Source of the DNA: Saccharothrix syringae | GTDB taxonomy: Bacteria > Actinomycetota > Actinomycetes > Mycobacteriales > Pseudonocardiaceae | Assembly (NCBI RefSeq): GCF_009498035.1 | Contig: NZ_CP034550.1 | Coordinates: 1,178,001 to 1,242,000 of the forward strand | Direction of reading: 5' to 3' | DNA length: 64,000 bases | Shown here: positions 1-7,691 of the stretch, in pieces | Layout: every line of letters starts with the position of its first letter | How positions within the stretch are numbered: position 1 is the stretch's first letter | Notes under the pieces: model-generated | Database searches by the model: none | The model's input: the letters and a program-made list of their open reading frames with translations, nothing else | What the model was told of the DNA's origin: nothing | Translations under genes and position numbers: made by a program

Positions 1-85
1 CGAGCACGCGCGCGGGCTGGCCGGGATCGAGGTGACCCTGCACGAGTCGCACGTGGCCTGGGCGTCCTACGAACGGGCCCTGTGA
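1..85 (+). CDS. C-terminus of a 6-pyruvoyl-tetrahydropterin synthase / QueD-like protein (partial)
   Basis: The window opens inside a plus-strand gene. The last 27 codons, read from base 2, end at TGA 83-85. The tail contains VTLHESHVAWASYE, which resembles the C-terminal strand of the T-fold 6-pyruvoyltetrahydropterin / 6-carboxytetrahydropterin synthase family, where a Glu after the last strand binds the pterin ring. Its TGA overlaps the GTG of the glycosyltransferase, so the two genes are translationally coupled. The call rests on a short tail plus context: a RibD-type reductase and a creatininase lie nearby, as in Streptomyces loci that pair these genes. The catalytic N-terminal part is outside the window. 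Confidence 0.55.
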   Translation, partial: EHARGLAGIEVTLHESHVAWASYERAL

Positions 86-1044
86 CGGTCCACTTCGTCC
101 TGCCCGAACCGGTGGTGCCCAGCGGCGGCAACGCCTTCGACCGCCGGGTCGCGGACCTGCTGGGCCTGCGCCCGGTCCACGTCGGCGGCCGGTGGCCGCG
201 CGAGGGGGACCGGGCGGGCTTGGCGCGGGCGCTGGCGGGCGTGCCGGACGGGGGCGTGGCGCTGCTGGACGGCCTGGTCGCGTGCGGGGTGCCGGAGCTG
301 GTCCGGCCGCACGTCGGCCGGGTGCGGGTGGCGGTGCTGGTGCACCTGCCGCTGGTCCGGGAGGTCGGGCTGCCCGCGCCGGTCGCGGCCGACCTCGACG
401 CCCGCGAGCGCGAGTGCCTGCGGGCGGTCGACGCGGTGGTGGCGACCAGCCCGGACGCGGCCCGGTGGCTGGCCGCCCACCACGGGCTGCGCGACGTGCG
501 CGTCGTCCCGCCGGGCGTGGACCCGGCGCCGCTCGCGCCCGGCACCGACGGCGCGTCGCGGCTGCTGTGCGTGGCCTCGCTGACCCCGCGCAAGGGCCAC
601 GACGTGCTGCTCACCGCCCTCCGCACCGTCGACGCGCCGTGGACCTGCGCGTTCGTCGGCCCCGGCGAGCCGCCGCCCGGCCTGGACGACCGGGTGGAGG
701 CGACCGGTCCGCTGGTCGGCGCGGACCTCGACGCGCAGTACGCGCGGGCCGACCTGTTCGTGCTCGCCTCCCGCGCCGAGACCTACGGCATGGTGGTGAC
801 CGAGGCGCTGGCGCGGGGCCTGCCGGTGATCGCGAGCGCCGTGCCCGACGCGCTGGGCGACGGCGGGGTGCTCCTGCCGCCGGGGGACGCGGCGGCGTTC
901 GGGCGGGCGCTGCGGCACTGGTTCGCCGACGCGGCCTGGCGCGACGAACTGCGCCTGCGCGCGCGCCGCCGTCGCACCCGACTGTCCACATGGGACGAAA
1001 CAGCGGCCGCGCTGGCCGAGGTGCTGGCTAGTCTGCGGCCATGA
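82..1044 (+). CDS. Glycosyltransferase family 4 (GT-B fold)
   Basis: The 320-residue cytoplasmic protein looks like a retaining GT-B glycosyltransferase. The C-terminal half carries the GT4-type signature SRAETYGMVVTEAL followed by ARGLPV (about residues 230-255), where the two Glu residues bind the nucleotide-sugar donor. CVASLTPRKGHDVLL near residue 160 is the usual start of the donor domain. The N-terminal acceptor domain is shorter than in many GT4 enzymes. Translation starts at GTG 82, overlapping the preceding stop, and the stop overlaps the next ATG, so the gene is the second of a four-gene operon. The acceptor is unknown; the neighbours suggest a pterin-like or lipid-linked molecule. 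Confidence 0.85.
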   Translation: MTVHFVLPEPVVPSGGNAFDRRVADLLGLRPVHVGGRWPREGDRAGLARALAGVPDGGVALLDGLVACGVPELVRPHVGRVRVAVLVHLPLVREVGLPAPVAADLDARERECLRAVDAVVATSPDAARWLAAHHGLRDVRVVPPGVDPAPLAPGTDGASRLLCVASLTPRKGHDVLLTALRTVDAPWTCAFVGPGEPPPGLDDRVEATGPLVGADLDAQYARADLFVLASRAETYGMVVTEALARGLPVIASAVPDALGDGGVLLPPGDAAAFGRALRHWFADAAWRDELRLRARRRRTRLSTWDETAAALAEVLASLRP

Positions 1045-1805
1045 GCGCCTTCTCCCCGGCGTGGCTGCGGCTGCGCGAACCGGCCGACGCGGACGCCCGC
1101 GCGGTGGACCTCGTCGACGCCCTCAAGATCCATCTGAACCCACCACCCCTGGTGGTGCGTGATATCGGGTGTGGAACGGGTTCTCTGGGGCGGTGGCTCG
1201 CCGGGCGGCTGCCCGGCCCGCAGCACTGGGTGCTGCACGACCGCGACGCCCGGCTGCTCGCCCTGGCGCGGTCCGAGGTGACCGGGCCGGGCGTGACCGT
1301 GGAGGCGCACGTGGGCGACCTCGCCGCGCTGACCGCCGCCGACCTGGCCGGCACCTCGCTCGTCACCGCGTCGGCGCTGCTCGACGTGCTGACGGCCGGG
1401 CAGGTGCGCGGGCTGGCGGCGGCGTGCGCCGGGCGGCCGGCGCTGTTCGCGCTGTCGGTGGTGGGCCGGGTGGAGTTCGCCTCGCCCGAGCCGCTGGACG
1501 CGCGGTTCCAGGCCGCGTTCAACGACCACCAGCGGCGCGGCGGGCTGCTCGGGCCGGACGCGGTGGGCGTGGCCGCGGCGGCGTTCGCGGAGCTGGGCGC
1601 GCGGGTGACGACCAGTCCCAGCCCGTGGCGGCTGGGGCCGGAGCGGCGCGGGCTGGCCGCGGAGTGGCTGCGCGGCTGGGTCGGCGCGGCGGTCGAGCAG
1701 GAGCCGGACCTGGCCGACGTGGCGCCCGACTACCTGCGGCGCAGGCTCGCCGGCGGGCCGGAGGTCGTGGTCCACCACGAGGACCTGCTGGCGGTGCCCG
1801 GGTGA
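1041..1805 (+). CDS. Class I SAM-dependent methyltransferase
   Basis: The 254-residue protein has a SAM-binding motif I, DIGCGTGSLG, near residues 41-50, with an acidic motif II region (LHDRDARLL) about 25 residues later, the arrangement of class I Rossmann methyltransferases. There is no signal peptide or membrane segment. The ATG at 1041 overlaps the glycosyltransferase stop (ATGA), and its TGA at 1803-1805 overlaps the GTG start of the next gene. Coupling to the glycosyltransferase and to the PTPS-like and RibD-like genes suggests it methylates the same small molecule. The substrate cannot be read from the sequence. Confidence 0.85.
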   Translation: MSAFSPAWLRLREPADADARAVDLVDALKIHLNPPPLVVRDIGCGTGSLGRWLAGRLPGPQHWVLHDRDARLLALARSEVTGPGVTVEAHVGDLAALTAADLAGTSLVTASALLDVLTAGQVRGLAAACAGRPALFALSVVGRVEFASPEPLDARFQAAFNDHQRRGGLLGPDAVGVAAAAFAELGARVTTSPSPWRLGPERRGLAAEWLRGWVGAAVEQEPDLADVAPDYLRRRLAGGPEVVVHHEDLLAVPG

Positions 1806-2609
1806 GGCGCTGGTGGCCGTGGCTGCGGTTGGCGCTCGCGGGCGCCGTGCTGGCGGTCCTGGCGTGGCGGCTGGGCACGGACGCGTTCACGGCCGGGCTG
1901 CGCGCGGTCGACCCGTGGTCGGCGGCGGCCGCGCTGGGCATCGGGGTGGTGACCACGGTGTGCTGCGCGTGGCGGTGGTGCGTGGTCGCCCGCCGCGCCG
2001 GGCTGCCGCTGCGGCCGGCCGCCGCCGTGTCGGACTACTACCGGGGCCTGCTGCTCAACGCGGTGCTGCCCGCGGGCGTGCTGGGCGACGCGCACCGGGC
2101 GGTCGACCACGGGCGGCGGGCCGGGGACGTCAAGCGCGGCGTGCGCGCCGTGGTGGTCGAACGCGCGGCCGGGCAGGTGGTGCTGGTCGCCGTCGGCGCC
2201 GTGGCGCTGGGGCCGCCGGTGGTCGCGGTGACCGGCGCGGTCGCCGCCGCGGTGGCGCTGGCCTGGTCGCGCGACGTGCGCCGGGTCGTGCTGCTGTCGC
2301 TGGCGGCGGTGGCGGGGCACGTGGCGTTGTTCGCGGTCGCGGCGGCCGCGGCGGGCGTGCGGGCCCCGCTCGCGCAACTGGTGCCGTTGGCGGTGCTCGC
2401 CCTGCTGGTCATGGCGGTGCCGCTGAACGTCGGCGGGTTCGGGCCGCGCGAGGCGTTCCTGGCGGTGGCCTTCGGCACCGCGGGCCTGGGCGCGGCGCAG
2501 GGGGTGACGACCGGGGTCGTGTACGGCGTGCTGGCGCTGGTGGCGAGCACGCCGGGGCTGGTGCCGCTGCTCCGGCCGGGAGGCATCCGCTCAGAACACC
2601 CGCAGGTAG
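1802..2609 (+). CDS. Lysylphosphatidylglycerol synthase TM-region / flippase-like integral membrane protein, 3' end uncertain
   Basis: From GTG 1802 the frame encodes a polytopic membrane protein with about seven or eight hydrophobic segments and a PLNVGGFGPREA motif near residue 205, typical of the lysylphosphatidylglycerol synthase transmembrane (UPF0104) family, often placed beside glycosyltransferases as lipid flippases. Recognisable homology ends at LVPLLRPG (about 2580). The frame then has no stop until 3316 and runs entirely antisense to the creatininase gene, which is implausible as protein. A +1 shift near 2580-2600 would end the gene at TAG 2607-2609, the end I give. A sequencing indel, a true frameshift or a long antisense tail are all possible. 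Fourth gene of the operon; its start overlaps the methyltransferase stop. Confidence 0.65.
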
Positions 2610-3274
2610 GCGGGGAACGCCTCGACCAGGGCGGCGAGCACGGCCTCGCCCTTGCGCGCCGAGGCCAGCGACGGCCGTCCCACCACACCGGACCGCGTGT
2701 AGGGCGCCAGGCCGAGGGTGAGCATGTGCCGCCGGTCCTCGGCCAGCTCGTCGGCGGTCTCCCAGCCGGGGCGGACCAGCTCGGGGTTGGTGTGCAGGAG
2801 GATCGACGTCTCCAGCTCGCCCGCGTGCATGTCGCTGTAGGACGACGTCTCGATCCCGGCGCGCGCCCGGGCCTCGTGCCAGTCCCCGGAGGCGGGGAAC
2901 AGGGCCATGCCCTCGGACTCCTGCACCACGTTGGACAGCACGTAGTTGCCGCCGTGCCCGTTGACCAGCACCAGGTTCGGCACGCCGGACCGGCGCAGCG
3001 AGTCGGCGATGTCGGTGACGACGGCGTGCAGCGTGCGCGCGGAGATGCTGACCGTGCCGGGCCACGCGGCGTGCTCGTGCGAGCAGGAGATGGTGACGGG
3101 CGGCAGGAGCTGCACCGGGTGGGCGTCGGCGACGGCGCGGGCGATCGCGCACGCCACGACCGCGTCGGTGGCCAGCGGCAGGTGCGGGCCGTGCTGCTCG
3201 TGACTGCCGACGGGCAGCACGGCGACGGTCGCGGCGCGGTCCCGGGCGTCGGCGGTGGTGTCGGGCGGGAACAT
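2591..3274 (-). CDS. Creatininase-family amidohydrolase
   Basis: The 227-residue protein has the creatininase-family metal site: VGSHEQHGPHLPLATDAVV near residues 21-39 supplies the first Glu, His and Asp ligands, and LVNGHGGN near residue 105 supplies the second His cluster. The length fits the family (230-260). Family members hydrolyse cyclic amides or formamides; in riboflavin- and deazaflavin-related pathways homologues hydrolyse formamidopyrimidines. That suits the pterin/pyrimidine context, but the substrate here is inferred. The start is ATG 3274; a GTG nine bases upstream is an alternative. The 3' end is convergent with the membrane protein gene. It lies 29 bp downstream of the dehydrogenase gene, probably in one operon. 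Confidence 0.85.
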   Translation of the reverse strand: MFPPDTTADARDRAATVAVLPVGSHEQHGPHLPLATDAVVACAIARAVADAHPVQLLPPVTISCSHEHAAWPGTVSISARTLHAVVTDIADSLRRSGVPNLVLVNGHGGNYVLSNVVQESEGMALFPASGDWHEARARAGIETSSYSDMHAGELETSILLHTNPELVRPGWETADELAEDRRHMLTLGLAPYTRSGVVGRPSLASARKGEAVLAALVEAFPAYLRVF

Positions 3275-3303
3275 GACCGGCACGGTAGCCAACCCCGGGG
3301 ATT

Positions 3304-4266
3304 TCAGCCCCCGTAGTCCACGCGGTGGCACAGGGCGGGCAGCTCGCCGCTCGCCAGCCGCGGCAGCACGTCGGGCAGCTCGTCGAACCGGCTGGACCCG
3401 GTGACCAGCGCGTCGAACACCGGGTCGGCCAGCAGGTCCAGCGCCAGGGCCAGGCGCTGCGCGTGCGTGCGGTCGGGGCGGGCGACCGCGCCGACCTGGC
3501 TGCCGACCACGCGCAGCCTCCGCGAGTGGAAGAACTCGCCCAGCGGCACGGCCACGCGCCGGTCGCCGTACCAGCTCAGCTCGACCACGCGGCCGCCCGG
3601 CGCCAGCAGCTCCAGCGACCGCGCCAGGCCCGCCTCGGTGGCGCTCGCGTGCACCACCAGGTCGCACGAGCCCAGCGCCCGCTCCGGTGACGCGAACTCC
3701 ACCCCGAGCGCCGCGGCGAGTCCGGCACGCGCCGGGTCGGCGTCCACCAGTTGCAGCCGCACGCCCGGGAAGCGGGCCAGCAGGGCCGCCGCGCTGCCGC
3801 CGACCATGCCGCCGCCCACCACCGCGATCCGGTCGCCCACCAGCGGCGCGGCGTCCCACAGGGCGTTGACCGCCGTCTCCACGGTGCCCGCCAGCACCGC
3901 GCGCGGCGCGGGCACCGCGTCCGGCACGGGCGTGACCGCGGCGGCCGGCACGACGTAGTGCGTCTGGTGCGGGTACAGGCAGAACACCGTGCGGCCCAGC
4001 AGGGGACCCTGCTCGACCACGCCGACGTTGAGGTAGCCGTACTTGACCGGCCACGGGAAGTCGCCCTCCTGGAACGGCGCCCGCATCACGTCGTGCTGGT
4101 TGGCGGGCACGCCACCGCGCAGCACCAGGGACTCGGTGCCGCGGCTGATTCCCGTGTGCAGGGTCTTCACCAGTACTTCGTCAGGTCCGGGTTCGGGCAG
4201 TGCGACATCCCGAATCGCGCAATTTCCCGCGGAGGTGAACCAGAGGGCCCTCGCCGTGCGTGTCAT
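3304..4266 (-). CDS. Zinc-binding-dehydrogenase-like MDR oxidoreductase
   Basis: The 320-residue protein belongs to the medium-chain dehydrogenase/reductase superfamily. An N-terminal GroES-like domain carries HTGISRGTES, and a Rossmann domain carries the dinucleotide loop VVGGGMVGG in mid-protein, followed by an acidic VDADPAR loop. The GHE and Cys ligands of classical zinc alcohol dehydrogenases are not apparent, so it may be zinc-independent, like the BchC-like and threonine-dehydrogenase-like branches. ATG 4266 is divergent from the CDP-alcohol phosphotransferase, with 45 bp between the starts. It is followed by creatininase on the same strand. The oxidised substrate is unknown but probably belongs to the surrounding pterin-like cluster. 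Confidence 0.8.
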   Translation of the reverse strand: MTRTARALWFTSAGNCAIRDVALPEPGPDEVLVKTLHTGISRGTESLVLRGGVPANQHDVMRAPFQEGDFPWPVKYGYLNVGVVEQGPLLGRTVFCLYPHQTHYVVPAAAVTPVPDAVPAPRAVLAGTVETAVNALWDAAPLVGDRIAVVGGGMVGGSAAALLARFPGVRLQLVDADPARAGLAAALGVEFASPERALGSCDLVVHASATEAGLARSLELLAPGGRVVELSWYGDRRVAVPLGEFFHSRRLRVVGSQVGAVARPDRTHAQRLALALDLLADPVFDALVTGSSRFDELPDVLPRLASGELPALCHRVDYGG

Positions 4267-4311
4267 GTATCAAAACCTCCGAGAGCGGGGCCCACTGCCA
4301 CGAGGGGCGCG

Positions 4312-5025
4312 ATGACCACACTTCAGCACAGCGCGGCGCCGACCGTGCGGGAGCCCGCCGCGTGGGCGGGCGCGCAGGTCCTGCTGCTCGGCCTGCTGGA
4401 GGCCGCGGTGGGCCTCGGGCCCGTCGGCTGGCTCGCCGGCGCCGCCTACGCGGTGGCCAACCAGGCGCTGCTGGGCGACGCGGTGCAGCGCGCCGGCCAC
4501 CGGCTGGGTCCCGCCGACCGGGTCACCTCGGCCCGCGGCCTGCTGGTGGGCGGGGTGACCGCGCTGGTGGCGGGCCGGTCGGCGGAGACGGCCGTGGTCG
4601 TCGCGCTGGCGGCGGTCGCGCTGGCGCTGGACTTCGTGGACGGCCGGGTGGCGCGGCGCACGGGCACCGCGTCGGCGCTGGGCGCGCGGTTCGACATGGA
4701 GGTCGACGCGTTCCTGATCCTGGTGCTCAGCGCGCACGTGGCCGGGCTGCTCGGGCCGTGGGTGCTGGCGATCGGGTTGCTGAGGTACGCGTTCGTGGCC
4801 GCCTCGTGGGTGTGGGGTTGGCTGCGCGGTGACCTGCCGCCGAGTTCCGCGCGCAAGGTCGTGGCCGCGGTGCAGGGGGTCGTGCTGGTGGTCGCGGTGT
4901 CGGGGCTGGTGCCCGGCACCGGTGCCCTGGTGGGGCTGGCCCTGGCGGCGCTGGTGTGGTCGTTCGGGCGTGACGTGGCGTGGTTGTTCCGCAGTGGGAG
5001 GGAAGGGTCGTGTCGGTCCAGGTGA
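4312..5025 (+). CDS. CDP-alcohol phosphatidyltransferase family protein
   Basis: The 237-residue integral membrane protein contains the complete CDP-alcohol phosphotransferase signature: D-FV-DG-RV-AR, eight residues, G-ARF-D-MEV-D, with all four Asp residues that bind two metal ions and the CDP group. It is surrounded by about six hydrophobic helices. The family moves a phospho-group from a CDP-activated lipid or alcohol to a hydroxyl acceptor, so this enzyme could link a head group to a lipid. ATG 4312 is preceded by GAGGGGC. The last 16 bases overlap the start region of the DoxX gene, giving translational coupling. The acceptor is not predictable. Confidence 0.88.
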   Translation: MTTLQHSAAPTVREPAAWAGAQVLLLGLLEAAVGLGPVGWLAGAAYAVANQALLGDAVQRAGHRLGPADRVTSARGLLVGGVTALVAGRSAETAVVVALAAVALALDFVDGRVARRTGTASALGARFDMEVDAFLILVLSAHVAGLLGPWVLAIGLLRYAFVAASWVWGWLRGDLPPSSARKVVAAVQGVVLVVAVSGLVPGTGALVGLALAALVWSFGRDVAWLFRSGREGSCRSR

Positions 5026-5405
5026 GCACCGCGCGCACCGCGGCGGTGTGGGTTCTGCGGGTGGCGTTGGGCGCGTACTTCGTCTACAGCGGCCTGTCGC
5101 TGTTCGGTGACGGTTTCGTCGGCAAGTTCGACCGGATCGGCTTCGGCCAGGGCCTGCGGTACGTGACCGGGGTGTTGGAGGTCGCGGGCGGGCTGGGCCT
5201 GCTGGTGCCCCTGCTGGGCGGGCTCGCCGCGCTCGGGCTGGCGGCCGTGATGACCGGCGCGGTCATCACCGAGCTGATCATCCTCGGCGACCCGGAGGCG
5301 GCGGTGCTGCCCGCGCTGCTGCTGGCGCTGTCGGTGGCGACGGCCCTGCTGTGCTGGGACGACGTGCGCGTCCCGGGGCGGCGCGGTCAGCGCTTGGGGA
5401 AGTAG
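5010..5405 (+). CDS. DoxX-family membrane protein
   Basis: The 131-residue protein has four hydrophobic segments and the DoxX-type pattern: a first helix ending AYFVYSGLSLF, then GQGLRYVTGVLEVAGGLGLL, followed by two more helices. GTG 5010 is chosen because GGAAGGG lies at 5001-5007 and it begins inside the preceding gene; an upstream in-frame GTG at 4980 lacks such a site. DoxX proteins are small membrane partners of oxidoreductases, but the role here is unknown. The 3' end overlaps the convergent RibD-like gene by 19 bp. Confidence 0.8.
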   Translation: MSVQVSTARTAAVWVLRVALGAYFVYSGLSLFGDGFVGKFDRIGFGQGLRYVTGVLEVAGGLGLLVPLLGGLAALGLAAVMTGAVITELIILGDPEAAVLPALLLALSVATALLCWDDVRVPGRRGQRLGK

Positions 5406-6055
5406 CGGAGCACGGCGACGTCGCCGAGCCTGGACACGTCTTCGAGGTGGAAGCGGTGGGCCGGTCCGCCGGGGAACGCGGCAGGGTTGAGGAAGCGCGG
5501 TGCGTCGGCCTGGCCGATCAGCATGGGCGCGACGGCCATCCGGATCTCGTCGGCGAGCCCGGCGGCGAGGAACGCGGTGTGGACCTGGCCGCCGCCCTCG
5601 ACCATGAGGCGCCGCACGCCGCGGGCGCCCAGGTCGTCGAGGAGCGCGCCGAGGTCGAGGGTGGCGCCGAGGGGCACCAGGTCGGCCAGGTGGGCCACGG
5701 CCCGCGCGGCGACCGCGCCGTCGTCGGTGGTGTAGACGAGCTTCCCGCCGCCGCAGTGCCAGAACGCGCGCTCGGGGTCGAGGGCGCCGGTGCGGGTGAC
5801 GGTGACCTTCAGCGGGTGCTCGGGCCGGCCGCCGGCGACCCGCTCGGCCCGGCGCCGCGGGTTGTTGACCAGCAGGCGGGGGTTGTCCCGGCGGAGGGTG
5901 GCGGCGCCGACCAGGATCGCGTCCGACTCGGCCCGCAGGCGGTCGACGTGGTCGAAGTCCTCGGCGTTGGACAGCGGGAAGCGCGCCACGTCCCGGTCGT
6001 CGATGTGGCCGTCCACGCTGACCGCGACGCTGAGCAGCACGTGCGGTCGGGTCAT
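5387..6055 (-). CDS. RibD C-terminal-type pyrimidine / dihydrofolate-like reductase
   Basis: The 222-residue protein matches the RibD C-terminal reductase domain. The N-terminal SVAVSVDGHIDD is the NADPH/substrate strand, SDAILVGAATLRRDNP is the classical RibD motif, and LMVEGGGQVHTAFL is the conserved GGG loop of the C-terminal half. The deaminase domain of bifunctional RibD is absent. It probably reduces the ribosyl side chain of a pyrimidine or pterin intermediate with NADPH. With the PTPS-like, creatininase and methyltransferase genes it argues for a GTP-derived small molecule. ATG 6055 lies 15 bp inside the divergent sulfatase gene, so the two starts overlap head to head. Confidence 0.88.
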   Translation of the reverse strand: MTRPHVLLSVAVSVDGHIDDRDVARFPLSNAEDFDHVDRLRAESDAILVGAATLRRDNPRLLVNNPRRRAERVAGGRPEHPLKVTVTRTGALDPERAFWHCGGGKLVYTTDDGAVAARAVAHLADLVPLGATLDLGALLDDLGARGVRRLMVEGGGQVHTAFLAAGLADEIRMAVAPMLIGQADAPRFLNPAAFPGGPAHRFHLEDVSRLGDVAVLRYFPKR

Positions 6056-7594
6056 GCGACCACCGTACTGGCGGCCCTGCTGGTGCTGTTCGCCCTGGTC
6101 GCCCCGACCGACCTGGACCTGTTCACGCCCGCGGCGCTGCTGCGGGTGCCGGTGGAGGCGCTGCTGGGCGCGGTGCTGCTGCTCGTGCTGCCGCGGCGGT
6201 GGCGGCGGCCCTTCTCGGTGGGCTGCGGCGCGTTGCTGGGCGTGCTGCTGGTGGTGAAGCTGCTCGACATCGGCACCGACTACGTGCTGTTCCGGCCGTT
6301 CGACCTGGTGCTGGACTGGCCGCTGCTCACGCCCGCGGTCGACTACGTCGACGTGACGCTGGGCCGGGCGGCCGCGGTCGCCGCCGTGGTGCTGGCGGTG
6401 GTGCTCGCCGTCGCGCTGGTGGTGCTGGTGACGCGTGCCGCGGTGCGGCTGGGCGGGTTGGTGGCCGCGCACCGCACGACGGCGACGCGGGTCGTGGCGG
6501 CGGCCGCGGTGTGCGCGCTGAGCGCGCCGGTGGCCTCGCACGGCGCGCTGACCATGCTGCGCGACCACGGGCGCGCGGTGGCGGTGGGGCTGCGCGACCG
6601 GTCCGCGTTCGAGGCGGAGTCGGCGGTGGACGCGTTCGGGGACGTGCCGGGCGACGAGCTGCTGACGGCGTTGCGCGGCAAGGACGTCGTGCTGGCGTTC
6701 GTGGAGAGCTACGGGCGCGACGCGGTTGACGACCCCGGCGTGGCCGCGGCCCTGGACGGCGGCACGCGGCGGCTGGCCGGCCTCGGCTACCGGTCCCGCA
6801 GCGGGTTCCTGACCTCGCCGACGGCGGGCGGGGGCAGCTGGCTGGCCCAGGCCACGCTGCTGTCCGGGCTGTGGGTGGACAACCAGCAGCGGTACCGCAC
6901 GCTGGTCTCCGGCGACCGGCTGACGCTGGGCGGTGCGTTCCGGCGGGCGGGGTGGCGGTCGGTGGGCGTGGTGCCGGGCATCACCCGGGCCTGGCCGGAG
7001 GGGGAGTTCTTCGACTACGACCGCATCTACGACTCCCGCGAAGTCGGCTACGCGGGACCCAGGTTCGGCTACGCGACCATGCCCGACCAGTACGCGCTGG
7101 CGGCGGTGCAGCGCCTGGAACGCGGGCCGCGCGACGAACCCGTGATGGCGGTGGTCCCGCTGCTGTCCAGCCACGCGCCGTGGGCGCCGGTGCCCTCGGC
7201 GGTGCCGTGGGACGAGGTGGGCGACGGCTCGGTGTTCGGCGCGATGGTCGCGGGGGAGGAGTCGCCGGACAGCATCTTCGGCCGCGACCCGGCGGAGGTG
7301 CGCGCGGACTACGGGCGGTCGGTGGCGTACTCGGTCGACACGCTGGTGTCCTACGTGGAGACCTACGGGGACGACGACCTGGTGCTGCTGTTCCTCGGCG
7401 ACCACCAGCCCGCGCAGCTCGTCACCGGTCCCGGGGCGGGGCACGACGTGCCGGTCACCGTCGTCACCCGGGACGCGTCGGTGATGGCCCGCACCGACGG
7501 CTGGGGGTGGACCGAGGGGCTGAAGCCCGCGCCGGACGCGCCGGTGGCCCCGATGAGCACCTTCCGCGACCGGTTCCTCGACGCGTTCCGCTGA
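6041..7594 (+). CDS. Membrane sulfatase/phosphoglycerol-transferase-like protein
   Basis: The 517-residue protein has four or five N-terminal transmembrane helices (about residues 5-165) followed by an extracytoplasmic alkaline-phosphatase/sulfatase fold. Visible motifs are VLAFVESYGRD (first metal ligand), SPTAGGGSWLAQATLLSGL (nucleophile region with a Ser/Thr in place of the sulfatase Cys) and LFLGDHQPAQ (late Asp/His metal ligands). This layout resembles LtaS/OpgB-type phosphoglycerol or phosphoethanolamine transferases more than true sulfatases. GTG 6041 is the only sensible start before the first helix and overlaps the divergent reductase gene. It probably modifies a surface lipid or glycan linked to the cluster product. 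Confidence 0.82.
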   Translation: MRSGHATTVLAALLVLFALVAPTDLDLFTPAALLRVPVEALLGAVLLLVLPRRWRRPFSVGCGALLGVLLVVKLLDIGTDYVLFRPFDLVLDWPLLTPAVDYVDVTLGRAAAVAAVVLAVVLAVALVVLVTRAAVRLGGLVAAHRTTATRVVAAAAVCALSAPVASHGALTMLRDHGRAVAVGLRDRSAFEAESAVDAFGDVPGDELLTALRGKDVVLAFVESYGRDAVDDPGVAAALDGGTRRLAGLGYRSRSGFLTSPTAGGGSWLAQATLLSGLWVDNQQRYRTLVSGDRLTLGGAFRRAGWRSVGVVPGITRAWPEGEFFDYDRIYDSREVGYAGPRFGYATMPDQYALAAVQRLERGPRDEPVMAVVPLLSSHAPWAPVPSAVPWDEVGDGSVFGAMVAGEESPDSIFGRDPAEVRADYGRSVAYSVDTLVSYVETYGDDDLVLLFLGDHQPAQLVTGPGAGHDVPVTVVTRDASVMARTDGWGWTEGLKPAPDAPVAPMSTFRDRFLDAFR

Positions 7595-7607
7595 ACAGCC
7601 CCCCGCG

Positions 7608-7624
7608 GTCGGTTTTTTCCCGAC
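7608..7624 (+). terminator. Weak hairpin after the sulfatase gene
   Basis: A GTCGG/CCGAC stem (7608-7612 and 7620-7624) encloses a T-rich loop 14 nt after the stop codon. It is short and lacks a following T-run, so termination is only a suggestion. Confidence 0.3.
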
Positions 7625-7651
7625 AGGTTCACGCATTCGTGCCCGATGCTC

Positions 7652-7657
7652 TACGGT
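7652..7657 (+). promoter_or_regulatory. Possible -10 element for the beta-lactamase-like gene
   Basis: TACGGT fits the actinobacterial TANNNT -10 pattern. It lies about 35 nt before the ATG at 7692, which is preceded by an AGGGGG ribosome binding site. No convincing -35 is visible. Confidence 0.3.
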
Positions 7658-7691
7658 CGGGTGCTCGGGCGGATCGACAGGGGGTTACTGC

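Noticed and set aside
2609..3316. Coding extension of the membrane protein past 2609
   Set aside because: It is the antisense of a clear creatininase gene, has no hydrophobic or domain pattern, and is rich in Gly/Arg/Gln as expected of a shadow frame.
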